The position numbers and the translations under genes were made by a program. From Salibacterium halotolerans (GTDB taxonomy: Bacteria > Bacillota > Bacilli > Bacillales > Marinococcaceae): a stretch of 45,914 nucleotides of DNA. Each line of letters starts with the position of its first letter. Position 1 is the first letter of the stretch. Shown here piece after piece: positions 15,409 through 23,104 of this stretch. The stretch covers positions 1-45,914 of the forward strand of contig NZ_FOXD01000025.1 of assembly GCF_900115625.1 (NCBI RefSeq), given 5' to 3'. Below the pieces are notes generated by a model. The model ran no database searches. It had not been told where the DNA came from and saw only the letters and a list, made by a program, of their open reading frames with translations.

Positions 15409-17847
15409 ATGAATCAGGAGCAAAAGGAGAGAGAAGCAGCCTGCTGCTCTAATGACAGGCTGTCACAGGAGATTCCCGTGCAAACCGGATGCTGCGATAC
15501 CCGCGATAGGAGCAGGGAAACAACGGAGAGTCACCCGGACAGCAGCGTGCTGGAATACAGGGTGGACGGGATGGACTGCCCGTCCTGCGCGGCAACCATT
15601 GAGAAAAGCTTAAAGAAGACAGACGGCATTCAATCCGTCGAGGTGCATTACGCTACGGGAAAAATGGCCGTCGGTGCGGATGATGCCGCCGTTCACGATG
15701 CCATTCCAAAACAGGTACGAAAACTGGGATTTGAAGCAGCACCCCTGCAGGAGGGGAAAAGCAGGGAAACGTACAACGTGCAGGGCATGGACTGCGGCAC
15801 GTGCGCGATGACGATTGAGAAACATCTCAGCAGCCTGCCGGACGTGCAGGACGTCCAGGTGCATTTCTCCACCGGAAAAATGCAGATCGAGCACGTCTCC
15901 CATCCGGATACTATTAGAAAAGAAGTAAAGAAAGCGGGTTTCGACGCATCTCTGGACCGGGGAACGCGTGAACATTCCCAGGAAGAAAAGAAGAAAATCC
16001 GGATCTCGACCACGACGTTGTCAGGAATTTTTCTTATGCTTGGTTTTGCTGGATCGTTTACCGCTCTTCCCGGTTTTCTGGTTACAGTTCTTTATGCCGC
16101 GGCTGTTGTAACTGGAGGATTTAAGCCGGCTAAAGCCGCGTTTTATGCTCTAAAAAGCGGTTCGCTCGATATGAATGTGCTGATGGCGTCCGCCGCGATC
16201 GGCGCTGCATTGATCGGCGAATGGTTTGAAGGGGCGATGGTGGTGTGGCTTTTTGCGCTCGGTACTACGCTTCAGAATCGTTCCATGGAACGCACGAGGG
16301 CATCCATCCGCAGCCTGATGGATCTTGCTCCTCCCGAAGCCGTCGTTCTCGAGGGCGGAAAGCAGGTCCGTAAAGCGGTGGAAGAGGTCGGCATCGGGGA
16401 CGTTCTTATCGTCAAACCCGGAGAAAAGATTCCTCTCGATGGTGAAGTGATAAACGGTTCCTCCAGCGTTAACCAGGCTCCGATCACCGGAGAGTCCCTG
16501 CCTGTAGACAAACAGGAGGGAAGCACCGTGTACGCCGGTACTGTCAACGAAAACGGTTCGCTCGAAATCAAGGTAACTACACTCGCCGAGGACACGACGA
16601 TTGCCGGCATCATACACCTTGTGGAAGAAGCCCAGGAGAAAAAAGCACCGACCGAGGCCTTTATCGACCGCTTCGCCGCGGTGTACACGCCAGTCGTCTT
16701 CGCTCTCGCCGTGTCTGTCATGGTGCTCCCTCCTCTCTTTGGCTTCGGAACCTGGGGGGAATGGCTCTATAAAGGTCTGGCATTACTCGTTGTTGCCTGC
16801 CCGTGTGCCCTCGTCATCTCCACGCCGGTGGCCATTGTGTCAGCCATAGGAAATGCCGCAAAGAACGGCGTGTTAATCAAGGGCGGCACCTTTCTGGAAA
16901 AAGCGGGACGGATAGAAGCCATGGCTTTCGATAAAACAGGAACCTTAACGGAAGGAAAGCCGAACGTGATCGAAGCGACGGCGCTGCACGGCAGCGAAGA
17001 AGGGCTGCTTGCTGCGGCGCGGACCATTGAAGAACATTCCACCCACCCGATCGCCCTGGCTGTCACCGCGTATGCCGAAGAACGCGGAATACCTGCGGAA
17101 AATGGCAGTCATTTTCAGACGATGGCCGGCAAAGGGGCCGCAGCTTCTATCGACGGCATTGACTATTTTGCCGGAAGCCCCGCGTGGTTTCAGGAGATGG
17201 ATGTTTTTCTCCAGGAAGCCGGGCAGCGTATGCAGACCCTGCAGGAGGACGGAAGTACCCTCGTCGTAGTCGGTACGCGGTCCCGCGTTCTCGGCATCAT
17301 TGCCGTCCGGGATACGATCCGTGCCCATACCGCCCAGTCCATTCAGGCACTGAAACAGACAGGTCTGCCGGAGACGGCGATGCTGACCGGCGACAACCGC
17401 GGCACGGCAAAACGAATCGCCGAAGAAGCCGGCGTCGACCGCTCCTTTGATGAATTGCTTCCCGCAGACAAAGTAACCGCTGTGCGCGCACTGCAGCAGG
17501 AGGGAAAACGTGTCGCGATGGTCGGGGACGGGATCAATGATGCTCCCGCTCTGGCATCGGCTGATCTTGGCATCGCGATGGGAGGCGCGGGCACCGATAC
17601 CGCGATGGAAACCGCCGATATCGTGCTGATGGCCGATAATCTCGAGCAGCTGCCACGCACGATTCGTCTCAGCCGCAAAGCTTTAGCGATCATTAAGCAG
17701 AATATCTGGTTTTCGCTGCTGACGAAAGCCGCCGCCCTCGTGCTCATCTTTCCGGGATTTTTGACGCTGTGGATGGCGGTGTTGAGCGACACCGGCGCGG
17801 CCCTGCTTGTTATACTCAACAGCATGCGGCTCCTGCGGACGCAATAG
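15409..17847 (+). CDS. cadA: Cd2+/Zn2+-translocating P-type ATPase with two HMA domains
   Basis: 812 residues from the ATG at 15409 after TAGGAGG. The N-terminus is cysteine-rich (ACCSNDR, TGCCDTR), then two heavy-metal-associated domains carry GMDCPSC (about residue 54-60) and GMDCGTC (about 128-134). The P1B ATPase core has the transport motif CPC (VACPCALVIS), the phosphorylation site DKTGT, TGES in the actuator domain, HP in STHPIALA, and GDGINDAPAL. The HMA and core sequences fit the CadA/ZntA group, exporting Cd2+, Zn2+ and Pb2+, better than copper pumps. Most CadA proteins have one HMA domain and about 720 residues. Single-gene unit under a CadC-like operator. Confidence 0.92.
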   Translation: MNQEQKEREAACCSNDRLSQEIPVQTGCCDTRDRSRETTESHPDSSVLEYRVDGMDCPSCAATIEKSLKKTDGIQSVEVHYATGKMAVGADDAAVHDAIPKQVRKLGFEAAPLQEGKSRETYNVQGMDCGTCAMTIEKHLSSLPDVQDVQVHFSTGKMQIEHVSHPDTIRKEVKKAGFDASLDRGTREHSQEEKKKIRISTTTLSGIFLMLGFAGSFTALPGFLVTVLYAAAVVTGGFKPAKAAFYALKSGSLDMNVLMASAAIGAALIGEWFEGAMVVWLFALGTTLQNRSMERTRASIRSLMDLAPPEAVVLEGGKQVRKAVEEVGIGDVLIVKPGEKIPLDGEVINGSSSVNQAPITGESLPVDKQEGSTVYAGTVNENGSLEIKVTTLAEDTTIAGIIHLVEEAQEKKAPTEAFIDRFAAVYTPVVFALAVSVMVLPPLFGFGTWGEWLYKGLALLVVACPCALVISTPVAIVSAIGNAAKNGVLIKGGTFLEKAGRIEAMAFDKTGTLTEGKPNVIEATALHGSEEGLLAAARTIEEHSTHPIALAVTAYAEERGIPAENGSHFQTMAGKGAAASIDGIDYFAGSPAWFQEMDVFLQEAGQRMQTLQEDGSTLVVVGTRSRVLGIIAVRDTIRAHTAQSIQALKQTGLPETAMLTGDNRGTAKRIAEEAGVDRSFDELLPADKVTAVRALQQEGKRVAMVGDGINDAPALASADLGIAMGGAGTDTAMETADIVLMADNLEQLPRTIRLSRKALAIIKQNIWFSLLTKAAALVLIFPGFLTLWMAVLSDTGAALLVILNSMRLLRTQ

Positions 17848-17874
17848 TTGAGCGACATGATGGGGTGTTGGCCT

Positions 17875-18306
17875 GGATCGAGACGGAAATCCGGCGTTGT
17901 GATTGATATATTGGGAGAATCGATAAAGAAAATCGGAGAATCGATAAGGAAATGCTGAGAATCGATTGAGAAATTTGCTGAAATGCGAAGAATCAATACA
18001 GAAACGAGAGAATCGAGACCATTTTCCGGAGAATCGATAGGGAAAATCCGGGCAAATTGAGCTGATACCCGCTCCGCTTCACCCCCTGCTGCATTGATGC
18101 CGTTTCAGTCCGGATCGAGACAGAAATCCGGCGTTGTGATTGATATATTGGGAGAATCGATACAGAAAATCGGAGAATCGATTGAGAAATTCGCTGAAAT
18201 GCGAAGAATCAATACAGAAACGAGAGAATCGAGACCATTTTCCGGAGAATCGATACAGAAAAATCTTAATTAGCCGGGAATCAATCAAGAAATGAGAGTA
18301 TCAATG
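17875..18306 (-). repeat. Family 2 arrays, two tandem copies in inverse orientation
   Basis: Copy 1: sites read as ATCGAT (TGTGAT for the first) start at 17898, 17919, 17940, 17961, 17992, 18012 and 18033 (steps 21, 21, 21, 31, 20, 21; an eighth at 18054 is weak). Copy 2: 18135, 18156, 18177, 18208, 18228, 18249, 18280, 18300. About 150 bp from 17875 and from 18112 are nearly identical, offset 237 bp, but copy 2 lacks exactly one 21-bp unit. Read on the minus strand, the steps of copy 1 match the arrays at 1451 and 31376. Confidence 0.85.
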
Positions 18307-18338
18307 CCAAAAGCGCAGTCACCGCAAAGTCTTTTCCA

Positions 18339-18560
18339 AAAAAAGGGGCTGTATCAAAAGGTACAGCTCCTTTTCAATAATATAGAAAATTCACCTCAGG
18401 CAGAAACGGAAGGCGGCGACGCCAGCGGGAAGAGCAGCGGCCGAAGATCCCATCAAACGGCGGTTTTACCGTTTGATGTAGCTGAGGCGCTGCCCGCGGC
18501 AAGCGTCCGCCTGCAGTGGATGCCTTAACGCTTAATGGCTTTTGATACAGCTCCTTTTTT
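18339..18560. mobile_element. MITE-like element with 22-bp terminal inverted repeats
   Basis: Left end AAAAAAGGGGCTGTATCAAAAG (18339-18360) and the reverse complement of the right end (18539-18560) match at 21 of 22 positions. The 222-bp element has no transposase. Inside are a perfect 10-bp inverted repeat (CATCAAACGG with CCGTTTGATG near 18452-18479) and a GC-rich stretch resembling dispersed Bacillaceae repeats. GGGGCTGTATCAAAAG-type ends are common to insertion sequences in this group. The right end overlaps the 3' end of the small membrane-protein gene. Confidence 0.7.
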
Positions 18561-18716
18561 GTTTTCCCACGTCATCAGTCCGATCAGTATCGCACTGCTT
18601 ATGATGCATCCTACAACCGGCCCTATAATATTACCAAGCTTCGTCGTTGCGCCGATCATGGAAGCTACGAGCGTAATAACGACCAGTACAGCGGCTCCAA
18701 TCCATACTGCTTTCAC
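18525..18716 (-). CDS. Small two-helix membrane protein, 63 residues
   Basis: The start is the GTG at 18716, eight bases after AAAGGAGG; the longer frame from 18776 has no ribosome site. Two hydrophobic segments (VWIGAAVLVVITLVASMIGATT and IIGPVVGCIISSAILIGLMTW) are joined by a short loop. The basic tail KKGAVSKAIKR is encoded by the terminal repeat of the neighbouring MITE-like element, so the original C-terminus was probably replaced. It lies 14 bases after fabZ and is likely co-transcribed with it. I do not recognise a family; function unknown. Confidence 0.65.
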   Translation of the reverse strand: MKAVWIGAAVLVVITLVASMIGATTKLGNIIGPVVGCIISSAILIGLMTWENKKGAVSKAIKR

Positions 18717-18730
18717 AATAAGGACCTCCT

Positions 18731-19165
18731 TTATTCTTCCGGATCCTGAATCGCAAACATCAGATCCAGTTCGCATACCACCGTATCGTCCACTTTCGCG
18801 GTGCCTTTTCCTTTTCCGATTTTGCCACGCAGTCTCGTAATTTCCGTTTCCAGAACGAGCTGGTCCCCGGGTTTCACCTGGGATTTAAAGCGGCAGTTCT
18901 CGACGCCGGCAAAGAAAGCCAGTTTCCCCTGGTTTTCCTCTTTTTTTAAGATAGCGACGGCGCCGGTCTGGGCGAGCGCTTCGATAATCAGTACCCCGGG
19001 CATGACAGGATAATCCGGAAAATGACCGTTAAAAAATTCTTCATTCGCTGATACGTTTTTCAATCCGACAGCCCGCTCCCCTTCTTTCAGCTCCGTAATC
19101 CGGTCCACCAAAAGAAACGGGTAGCGGTGCGGAATAATGTCTTTGATTTCTTCACTGGAGAGCAT
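18731..19165 (-). CDS. fabZ: 3-hydroxyacyl-ACP dehydratase
   Basis: 144 residues of hot-dog fold. It dehydrates 3-hydroxyacyl-ACP in fatty acid elongation. The active-site His is in [10 protein letters not shown] and the Glu in [14 protein letters not shown], both at the usual places. The ATG at 19165 is preceded by GGGAGG; an upstream in-frame ATG at 19201 has none. Position downstream of mbl-flhO-flhP is as in Bacillus subtilis (ywpB). It is separated by 53 bp from the EpuA-like gene and probably shares its transcript. Confidence 0.95.
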   Translation of the reverse strand: MLSSEEIKDIIPHRYPFLLVDRITELKEGERAVGLKNVSANEEFFNGHFPDYPVMPGVLIIEALAQTGAVAILKKEENQGKLAFFAGVENCRFKSQVKPGDQLVLETEITRLRGKIGKGKGTAKVDDTVVCELDLMFAIQDPEE

Positions 19166-19218
19166 GTTTTCCTCCCTGCCGTCTTTACACATACAATACA
19201 AAAACAGACGGCTGCAGA

Positions 19219-19506
19219 TTAATTTCCACGGATAAATTCAAGCAGGCGTTCCCAGCTGCCCCATTTCAGCACATCGAGACCGTTTCCTTCTCCTACGATA
19301 GTATAACCTGTTACAAGGCCGGCAAGAAGACTTAAAACGAAAACAGCAAGGACAATCAGAAGTCTGGCCCAGATTGGAACCATCCGGATACGTTCCCGCC
19401 TGCGCTCTTTCTTGGAGGCCGCAGTGCTGTCTTTTCCCTCCTGCTCTTTTTCCTGCCTTCGCTCCTGCCTGGATTGGCTTTGTGTTGTTTCTTCATTATA
19501 AGTCAT
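19219..19506 (-). CDS. EpuA-like membrane protein (annotated DNA-directed RNA polymerase subunit beta)
   Basis: 95 residues. The first 40 are strongly charged (E, R, K, Q), then [35 protein letters not shown] forms one membrane segment, ending with [14 protein letters not shown]. This matches the EpuA family (often mislabelled as an RNA polymerase subunit), which occurs between flhP and fabZ in Bacillaceae. Biochemical function is not known. It starts 45 bp after flhP and is likely in the mbl-flhO-flhP transcript. Confidence 0.82.
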   Translation of the reverse strand: MTYNEETTQSQSRQERRQEKEQEGKDSTAASKKERRRERIRMVPIWARLLIVLAVFVLSLLAGLVTGYTIVGEGNGLDVLKWGSWERLLEFIRGN

Positions 19507-19551
19507 GATTTTAACTCCGTAACGTTATACTCTGTCTTACGCGGATCATAA

Positions 19552-20394
19552 TCAGCCGCGCAGGCTGTTAATGAGACCCATCATCTGGTCTCCCTGCGAA
19601 ATCGCACGTGCGTTAAAGGAATACTGGCGTTGTGTCATCATCATGTCCGTCATAGCCTGACCGACATCGACGTTGGACTGTTCGAGCGATCCCTGTTTCA
19701 ATGCTTCTTCAGCCCCTGGGACAAACTCGAGTACATCATCTTCTTCCAGTCCGAGTTCACCAAGATCCGGGAAAGCGTAGTTATTACCATTGACCCGGTC
19801 AAGAAGCTGGGGTTTGGTCACCTCCGCGAGTTCCATCTGTCCGATTTCAATCTCTTCTCCCGCCTGATTTACCGCATTAAGCGTTCCATCTTCCTGCAGA
19901 GAAAAATCACTGGCTCCCGCCGGAACTTCCATCCTCTCCCCATCTGCTCCAAGAAGATAATCCCCCTGGTTATTAACGAGAGTCCATCCTCCCGGTTCTT
20001 CCGGGTTCTCCGACAAGTAAAACGAACCATCCCGGGTGTACTGTGTTTCCGGCTCTCCACCGGTCATCGATTCCACCTGGAAAAACTGATCTTTTTCCGT
20101 AATGGCAAAATCCAGTTCACGGCCTGTGTTCTTAAGCGCACCCTGTTCCATCCGCAGCGCAGTCTGCGCGACACCGGCTCCGGCACCCGTGCGCAGGCCG
20201 GCCGGCGTTAGACGGCCGGCTTCATTACGCTCATCCTGCAGATTGTTCGTCTGTTGATATAACATATCGGAAAACGTCGTTTCGGTCCGCTTATAGCCCG
20301 TTGTATTACTGTTTGCAAGGTTGCTTGAAATGCCGTTAAGCTTGTGCTGCAGCTGACCCAGCGTATTTGCCGAGGACAATACCGATCCGTACAT
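19552..20394 (-). CDS. flhP: Flagellar hook-basal body protein FlhP
   Basis: 280 residues of the FlgG/FlgF rod-protein family. The N-terminal LANSNTTGYKRTETTF motif and C-terminal EQSNVDVGQAMTDMMMTQRQYSFNARAISQGDQMMGLINSLRG form the two helices that assemble in the rod. AAAGGAG precedes the ATG. FlhP and FlhO form the distal rod in Bacillus. It starts 24 bp after flhO, in the same order as in Bacillus subtilis. Confidence 0.93.
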   Translation of the reverse strand: MYGSVLSSANTLGQLQHKLNGISSNLANSNTTGYKRTETTFSDMLYQQTNNLQDERNEAGRLTPAGLRTGAGAGVAQTALRMEQGALKNTGRELDFAITEKDQFFQVESMTGGEPETQYTRDGSFYLSENPEEPGGWTLVNNQGDYLLGADGERMEVPAGASDFSLQEDGTLNAVNQAGEEIEIGQMELAEVTKPQLLDRVNGNNYAFPDLGELGLEEDDVLEFVPGAEEALKQGSLEQSNVDVGQAMTDMMMTQRQYSFNARAISQGDQMMGLINSLRG

Positions 20395-20418
20395 GATGCC
20401 TCTTCTCCTTTCACCTGG

Positions 20419-21249
20419 TTATCTCAGACTGCCGATTTCATTTGCCGCGCGCTGCATACTTTGATCGTACGTCCGCAGCATACGCTGGTTGGATTCAAAA
20501 ATCCGGTAAGAATTCATGAGTTCTGTCATCGTTTCACCCGGATCCACGTTGGAACGTTCCAGAGATCCCTGGTTAATGGTGTAGCCAACTCCATCCGCTC
20601 CTATAGCCGTAGGAAGAGCTTCTGCCCCGTCTTCGGTTTCCAGGCGGAAAAGGCCGTTCCCCTCTTTTACAAGGTTATTGGCGTTATCAGCGTAGGCGAC
20701 ACCCAGTTGACCGGCTTCGGCTCCAGCATCATCGGTGATCACGCCATTCTTATCGATGCTGAAATTTTCATTGCCGACCTGTATGGGTTCATCATCCTGC
20801 CCCAGGACATAGTTTCCCTGACTCGTTGTCAGAAAGCCTTCACCGTCCACGGTCCAGTTCCCATTGCGGGTATAGCGTTCTTCCCCGTCCGCGTTCGATA
20901 CACGGAAAAAGAGGGAACCCTGCTCCCCGTCTTCACCTTCGGGCATTTCCTGCTGCCAAATGGCCGCGTCCGCTGTATTGCCGGTCTCACGAAGATTCCC
21001 TTGACTGAAATCCGGTGTGCGTTCCTGCATATAGACACCCGTCGCCAGCTCCCCAATCGGCGCCGGACGGCTTCCGGGAAAGTTTTCTGCGTTCTGCGCC
21101 TGAACCAGCATTTCGGGAAAGGTCCGGTTGGATCCTTGATCTGCTTTGAATCCCGGGGTGTTAAGGTTCGACAAGTTTTCTGAAAGCATCTGTGTCTGCC
21201 GCTGCTGGGCTAGCATACCGGATGCCGCGCCGTAAAAACCTCTCAGCAT
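20419..21249 (-). CDS. flhO: Flagellar hook-basal body protein FlhO
   Basis: 276 residues, paralogous to FlhP. N-terminal MLRGFYGAASGMLAQQRQTQMLSENLSNLNTPGFKAD and C-terminal LERSNVDPGETMTELMNSYRIFESNQRMLRTYDQSMQRAANEIGSLR are the rod-protein signatures. The ATG at 21249 follows AGGAAGGAG. Only 15 bp separate it from mbl. Its presence implies that the organism makes flagella, although no other flagellar genes lie in the window. Confidence 0.93.
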   Translation of the reverse strand: MLRGFYGAASGMLAQQRQTQMLSENLSNLNTPGFKADQGSNRTFPEMLVQAQNAENFPGSRPAPIGELATGVYMQERTPDFSQGNLRETGNTADAAIWQQEMPEGEDGEQGSLFFRVSNADGEERYTRNGNWTVDGEGFLTTSQGNYVLGQDDEPIQVGNENFSIDKNGVITDDAGAEAGQLGVAYADNANNLVKEGNGLFRLETEDGAEALPTAIGADGVGYTINQGSLERSNVDPGETMTELMNSYRIFESNQRMLRTYDQSMQRAANEIGSLR

Positions 21250-21264
21250 ATGTCGGGCTCCTTC

Positions 21265-22269
21265 CTAGATCTTGACTTTTTTGTTTGCCATTTTGTCAAG
21301 GTTTTCGAGAATGATGCCTGTTCCGTTTGCCACACAATTCATCGGTTCTTCCGCGATGATGACGGGTACGCCGAGTTCATCACCGAGAAGTTCATCTATA
21401 CCATGCAGAAGGGCTCCGCCGCCGGTGAGAATCACGCCGCGGTCGATAATATCCGCCGACAGTTCCGGCGGTGTCTGCTCCAGGACATTCTTCGCCGCGT
21501 GAACAATGTGGTTCACCGATTCGGTTAACGCCTCGTATATTTCCTTTGAGTTAATCGTGATAGTGCGGGGGAGTCCGTTCACCATATCCCGTCCGCGGAT
21601 TTCGAGCTCACGGTTGGAACCGTTTGGCGCGACCGTGGCCACTTCTTTTTTCACTGTTTCCGCCGTGCGGTCACCGATCAAAAGCTTGTATGCCTTTTTG
21701 ATATAATTTAAAATGTCGAGATCAAACTGATCACCCGCGATTTTGATGGAGTCCGCCGTAACAACGGACCCCATCGAGAGAACCGCGACATCCGTCGTAC
21801 CGCCGCCGATGTCGACGACCATATTACCGCTCGGCTGGAAAATATCCATGCCGGCGCCGACCGCTGCCACTTTCGGTTCTTCTTCAATAAATACATTCTT
21901 ACTGCCGCTTTTTTCGGCGGCTTCAATGATTGCTTTCTGCTCAACGGATGTTATATTGGTCGGACAGCAGATTAATATCCTCGGCTTGGACATCATGCTT
22001 TTAGCGTTCACTTTCACGAGAAAGTGGTTCAGCATGGCTTCCGTCTGATCAAAGTCGGCAATCACACCGTCTTTCATCGGTCTCGTTGCGATAATGTTTC
22101 CCGGGGTGCGCCCCACCATACGAAAGGCTTCCTCCCCCACAGCCATCACGCTGCCGCTCTTCCGGTCCATGGCTACGACCGAAGGCTCATCCAGTACAAT
22201 GCCCTGTCCTTTAATATGTATCAATACGTTTGCTGTTCCCAAGTCTATACCGATATCCCTGCCAAACAT
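21265..22269 (-). CDS. mbl: Rod-shape determining protein Mbl (MreB paralogue)
   Basis: 334-residue actin-like ATPase that guides cell-wall elongation under the membrane. Phosphate-binding loop IGIDLGTANVLIHIKGQGIVLDEPSVVA at the N-terminus, VDIGGGTTDVAVLS in the second phosphate loop, and VILTGGGALLHGIDELLGDELGVPV near the C-terminus. Length and spacing are normal. GAGGAGG lies before the ATG. The gene follows spoIIID as in Bacillus, and leads the flhO-flhP-epuA-fabZ cluster. Confidence 0.96.
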   Translation of the reverse strand: MFGRDIGIDLGTANVLIHIKGQGIVLDEPSVVAMDRKSGSVMAVGEEAFRMVGRTPGNIIATRPMKDGVIADFDQTEAMLNHFLVKVNAKSMMSKPRILICCPTNITSVEQKAIIEAAEKSGSKNVFIEEEPKVAAVGAGMDIFQPSGNMVVDIGGGTTDVAVLSMGSVVTADSIKIAGDQFDLDILNYIKKAYKLLIGDRTAETVKKEVATVAPNGSNRELEIRGRDMVNGLPRTITINSKEIYEALTESVNHIVHAAKNVLEQTPPELSADIIDRGVILTGGGALLHGIDELLGDELGVPVIIAEEPMNCVANGTGIILENLDKMANKKVKI

Positions 22270-22457
22270 GGCGTATATTCCTCCTCATCGATTCTAAGCC
22301 GGTCTTTACATATGGATGCTCTTACCCATTAGTATAACATCAAAAGACATAGTCCATGCTTTCTTATATCAAACGTTAGTCTCTATTGTATGATTTTATC
22401 ATATTTTATCGGCCAGCGGAATATATCACCCCGCTTCTTCCAAATTTGTTTTTCGAA

Positions 22458-22498
22458 GACTGTCTAAAAACGAAAAAGCTTGTTCTTTTCAGACAGCC
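22458..22498 (-). terminator. Imperfect hairpin after spoIIID
   Basis: On the minus strand GGCTGTCT (22498-22491) pairs with AGACAGTC (22465-22458), and the AT-rich interior extends the stem imperfectly. No clear T run follows. It may be a weak terminator or a relic of an IS end (such ends often read GACTGTCTAAAA). Confidence 0.4.
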
Positions 22499-22512
22499 TT
22501 TTGAGAAAATGA

Positions 22513-22791
22513 CTAAAGGGTCAGCTCTGTCTCCACACTTTTCCGGTCATTCTCGTATTTCGTACGGGTGGCTTCCCCGCCGCGCAGGTGGCGGATCGAT
22601 TTGTGATAATTCAAGACATACTTCACGTCTTCGGCAAGCTCCGGATTGATTGTTTCGAGCCGTTCGGTTAAATCTTTATGGACCGTGCTTTTGGAAACGC
22701 CGAACTCTTTTGCTATCACCCGCACTGTCTTGCGCGTTTCGACAACATACCGTGCCATCCTGATCGTTCGTTCTTTGATGTAGTCATGCAC
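22513..22791 (-). CDS. spoIIID: Sporulation transcriptional regulator SpoIIID
   Basis: 92 residues, near-identical in layout to the Bacillus protein: MHDYIKERTIRMARYVVETRKTVRVIAKEFGVSKSTVHKDLTERL with a helix-turn-helix at about 25-45, then the basic YHKSIRHLRGGEATRTKYE segment that contacts DNA flanks. It switches mother-cell gene expression between the SigE and SigK stages. The start is a GTG, as in Bacillus subtilis, after AGGAGGCG. The 313-bp gap upstream (22792-23104) holds its presumed promoter and the symporter terminator; I could not place a SigE promoter with confidence. Confidence 0.96.
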   Translation of the reverse strand: MHDYIKERTIRMARYVVETRKTVRVIAKEFGVSKSTVHKDLTERLETINPELAEDVKYVLNYHKSIRHLRGGEATRTKYENDRKSVETELTL

Positions 22792-23050
22792 ACCACTCGC
22801 CTCCTACCGCAATCTTGGTGAATTAGTACAGTTTATTAAAGAGGATCGGCGGATATACCAAAAAGTCTGATAGGACAAGGGTTAAAGCAGGATAAAAAAC
22901 GGCAGGCAGTCCGGAACCCGGCACCTGCGGTAAGTATTTTTTTCAGGCTGCAACGTGAAAAAGCAGCAAAGGGTGGCGTCTTGCCGGCTACAGTCACTCG
23001 AAACGTGTCATTTCCCGGGAAATAATTCGGTGCGTATATGGATGAATGTA

Positions 23051-23080
23051 AAAAATCAGCGGCCGTTACGCCGCTGATTT
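23051..23080 (-). terminator. Rho-independent terminator of the symporter operon
   Basis: AAATCAGCGG (23053-23062) pairs with CCGCTGATTT (23071-23080); six T residues follow on the minus strand. Confidence 0.88.
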
Positions 23081-23104
23081 CAGCTCAGTCGAAAGGGTGC
23101 GGTT

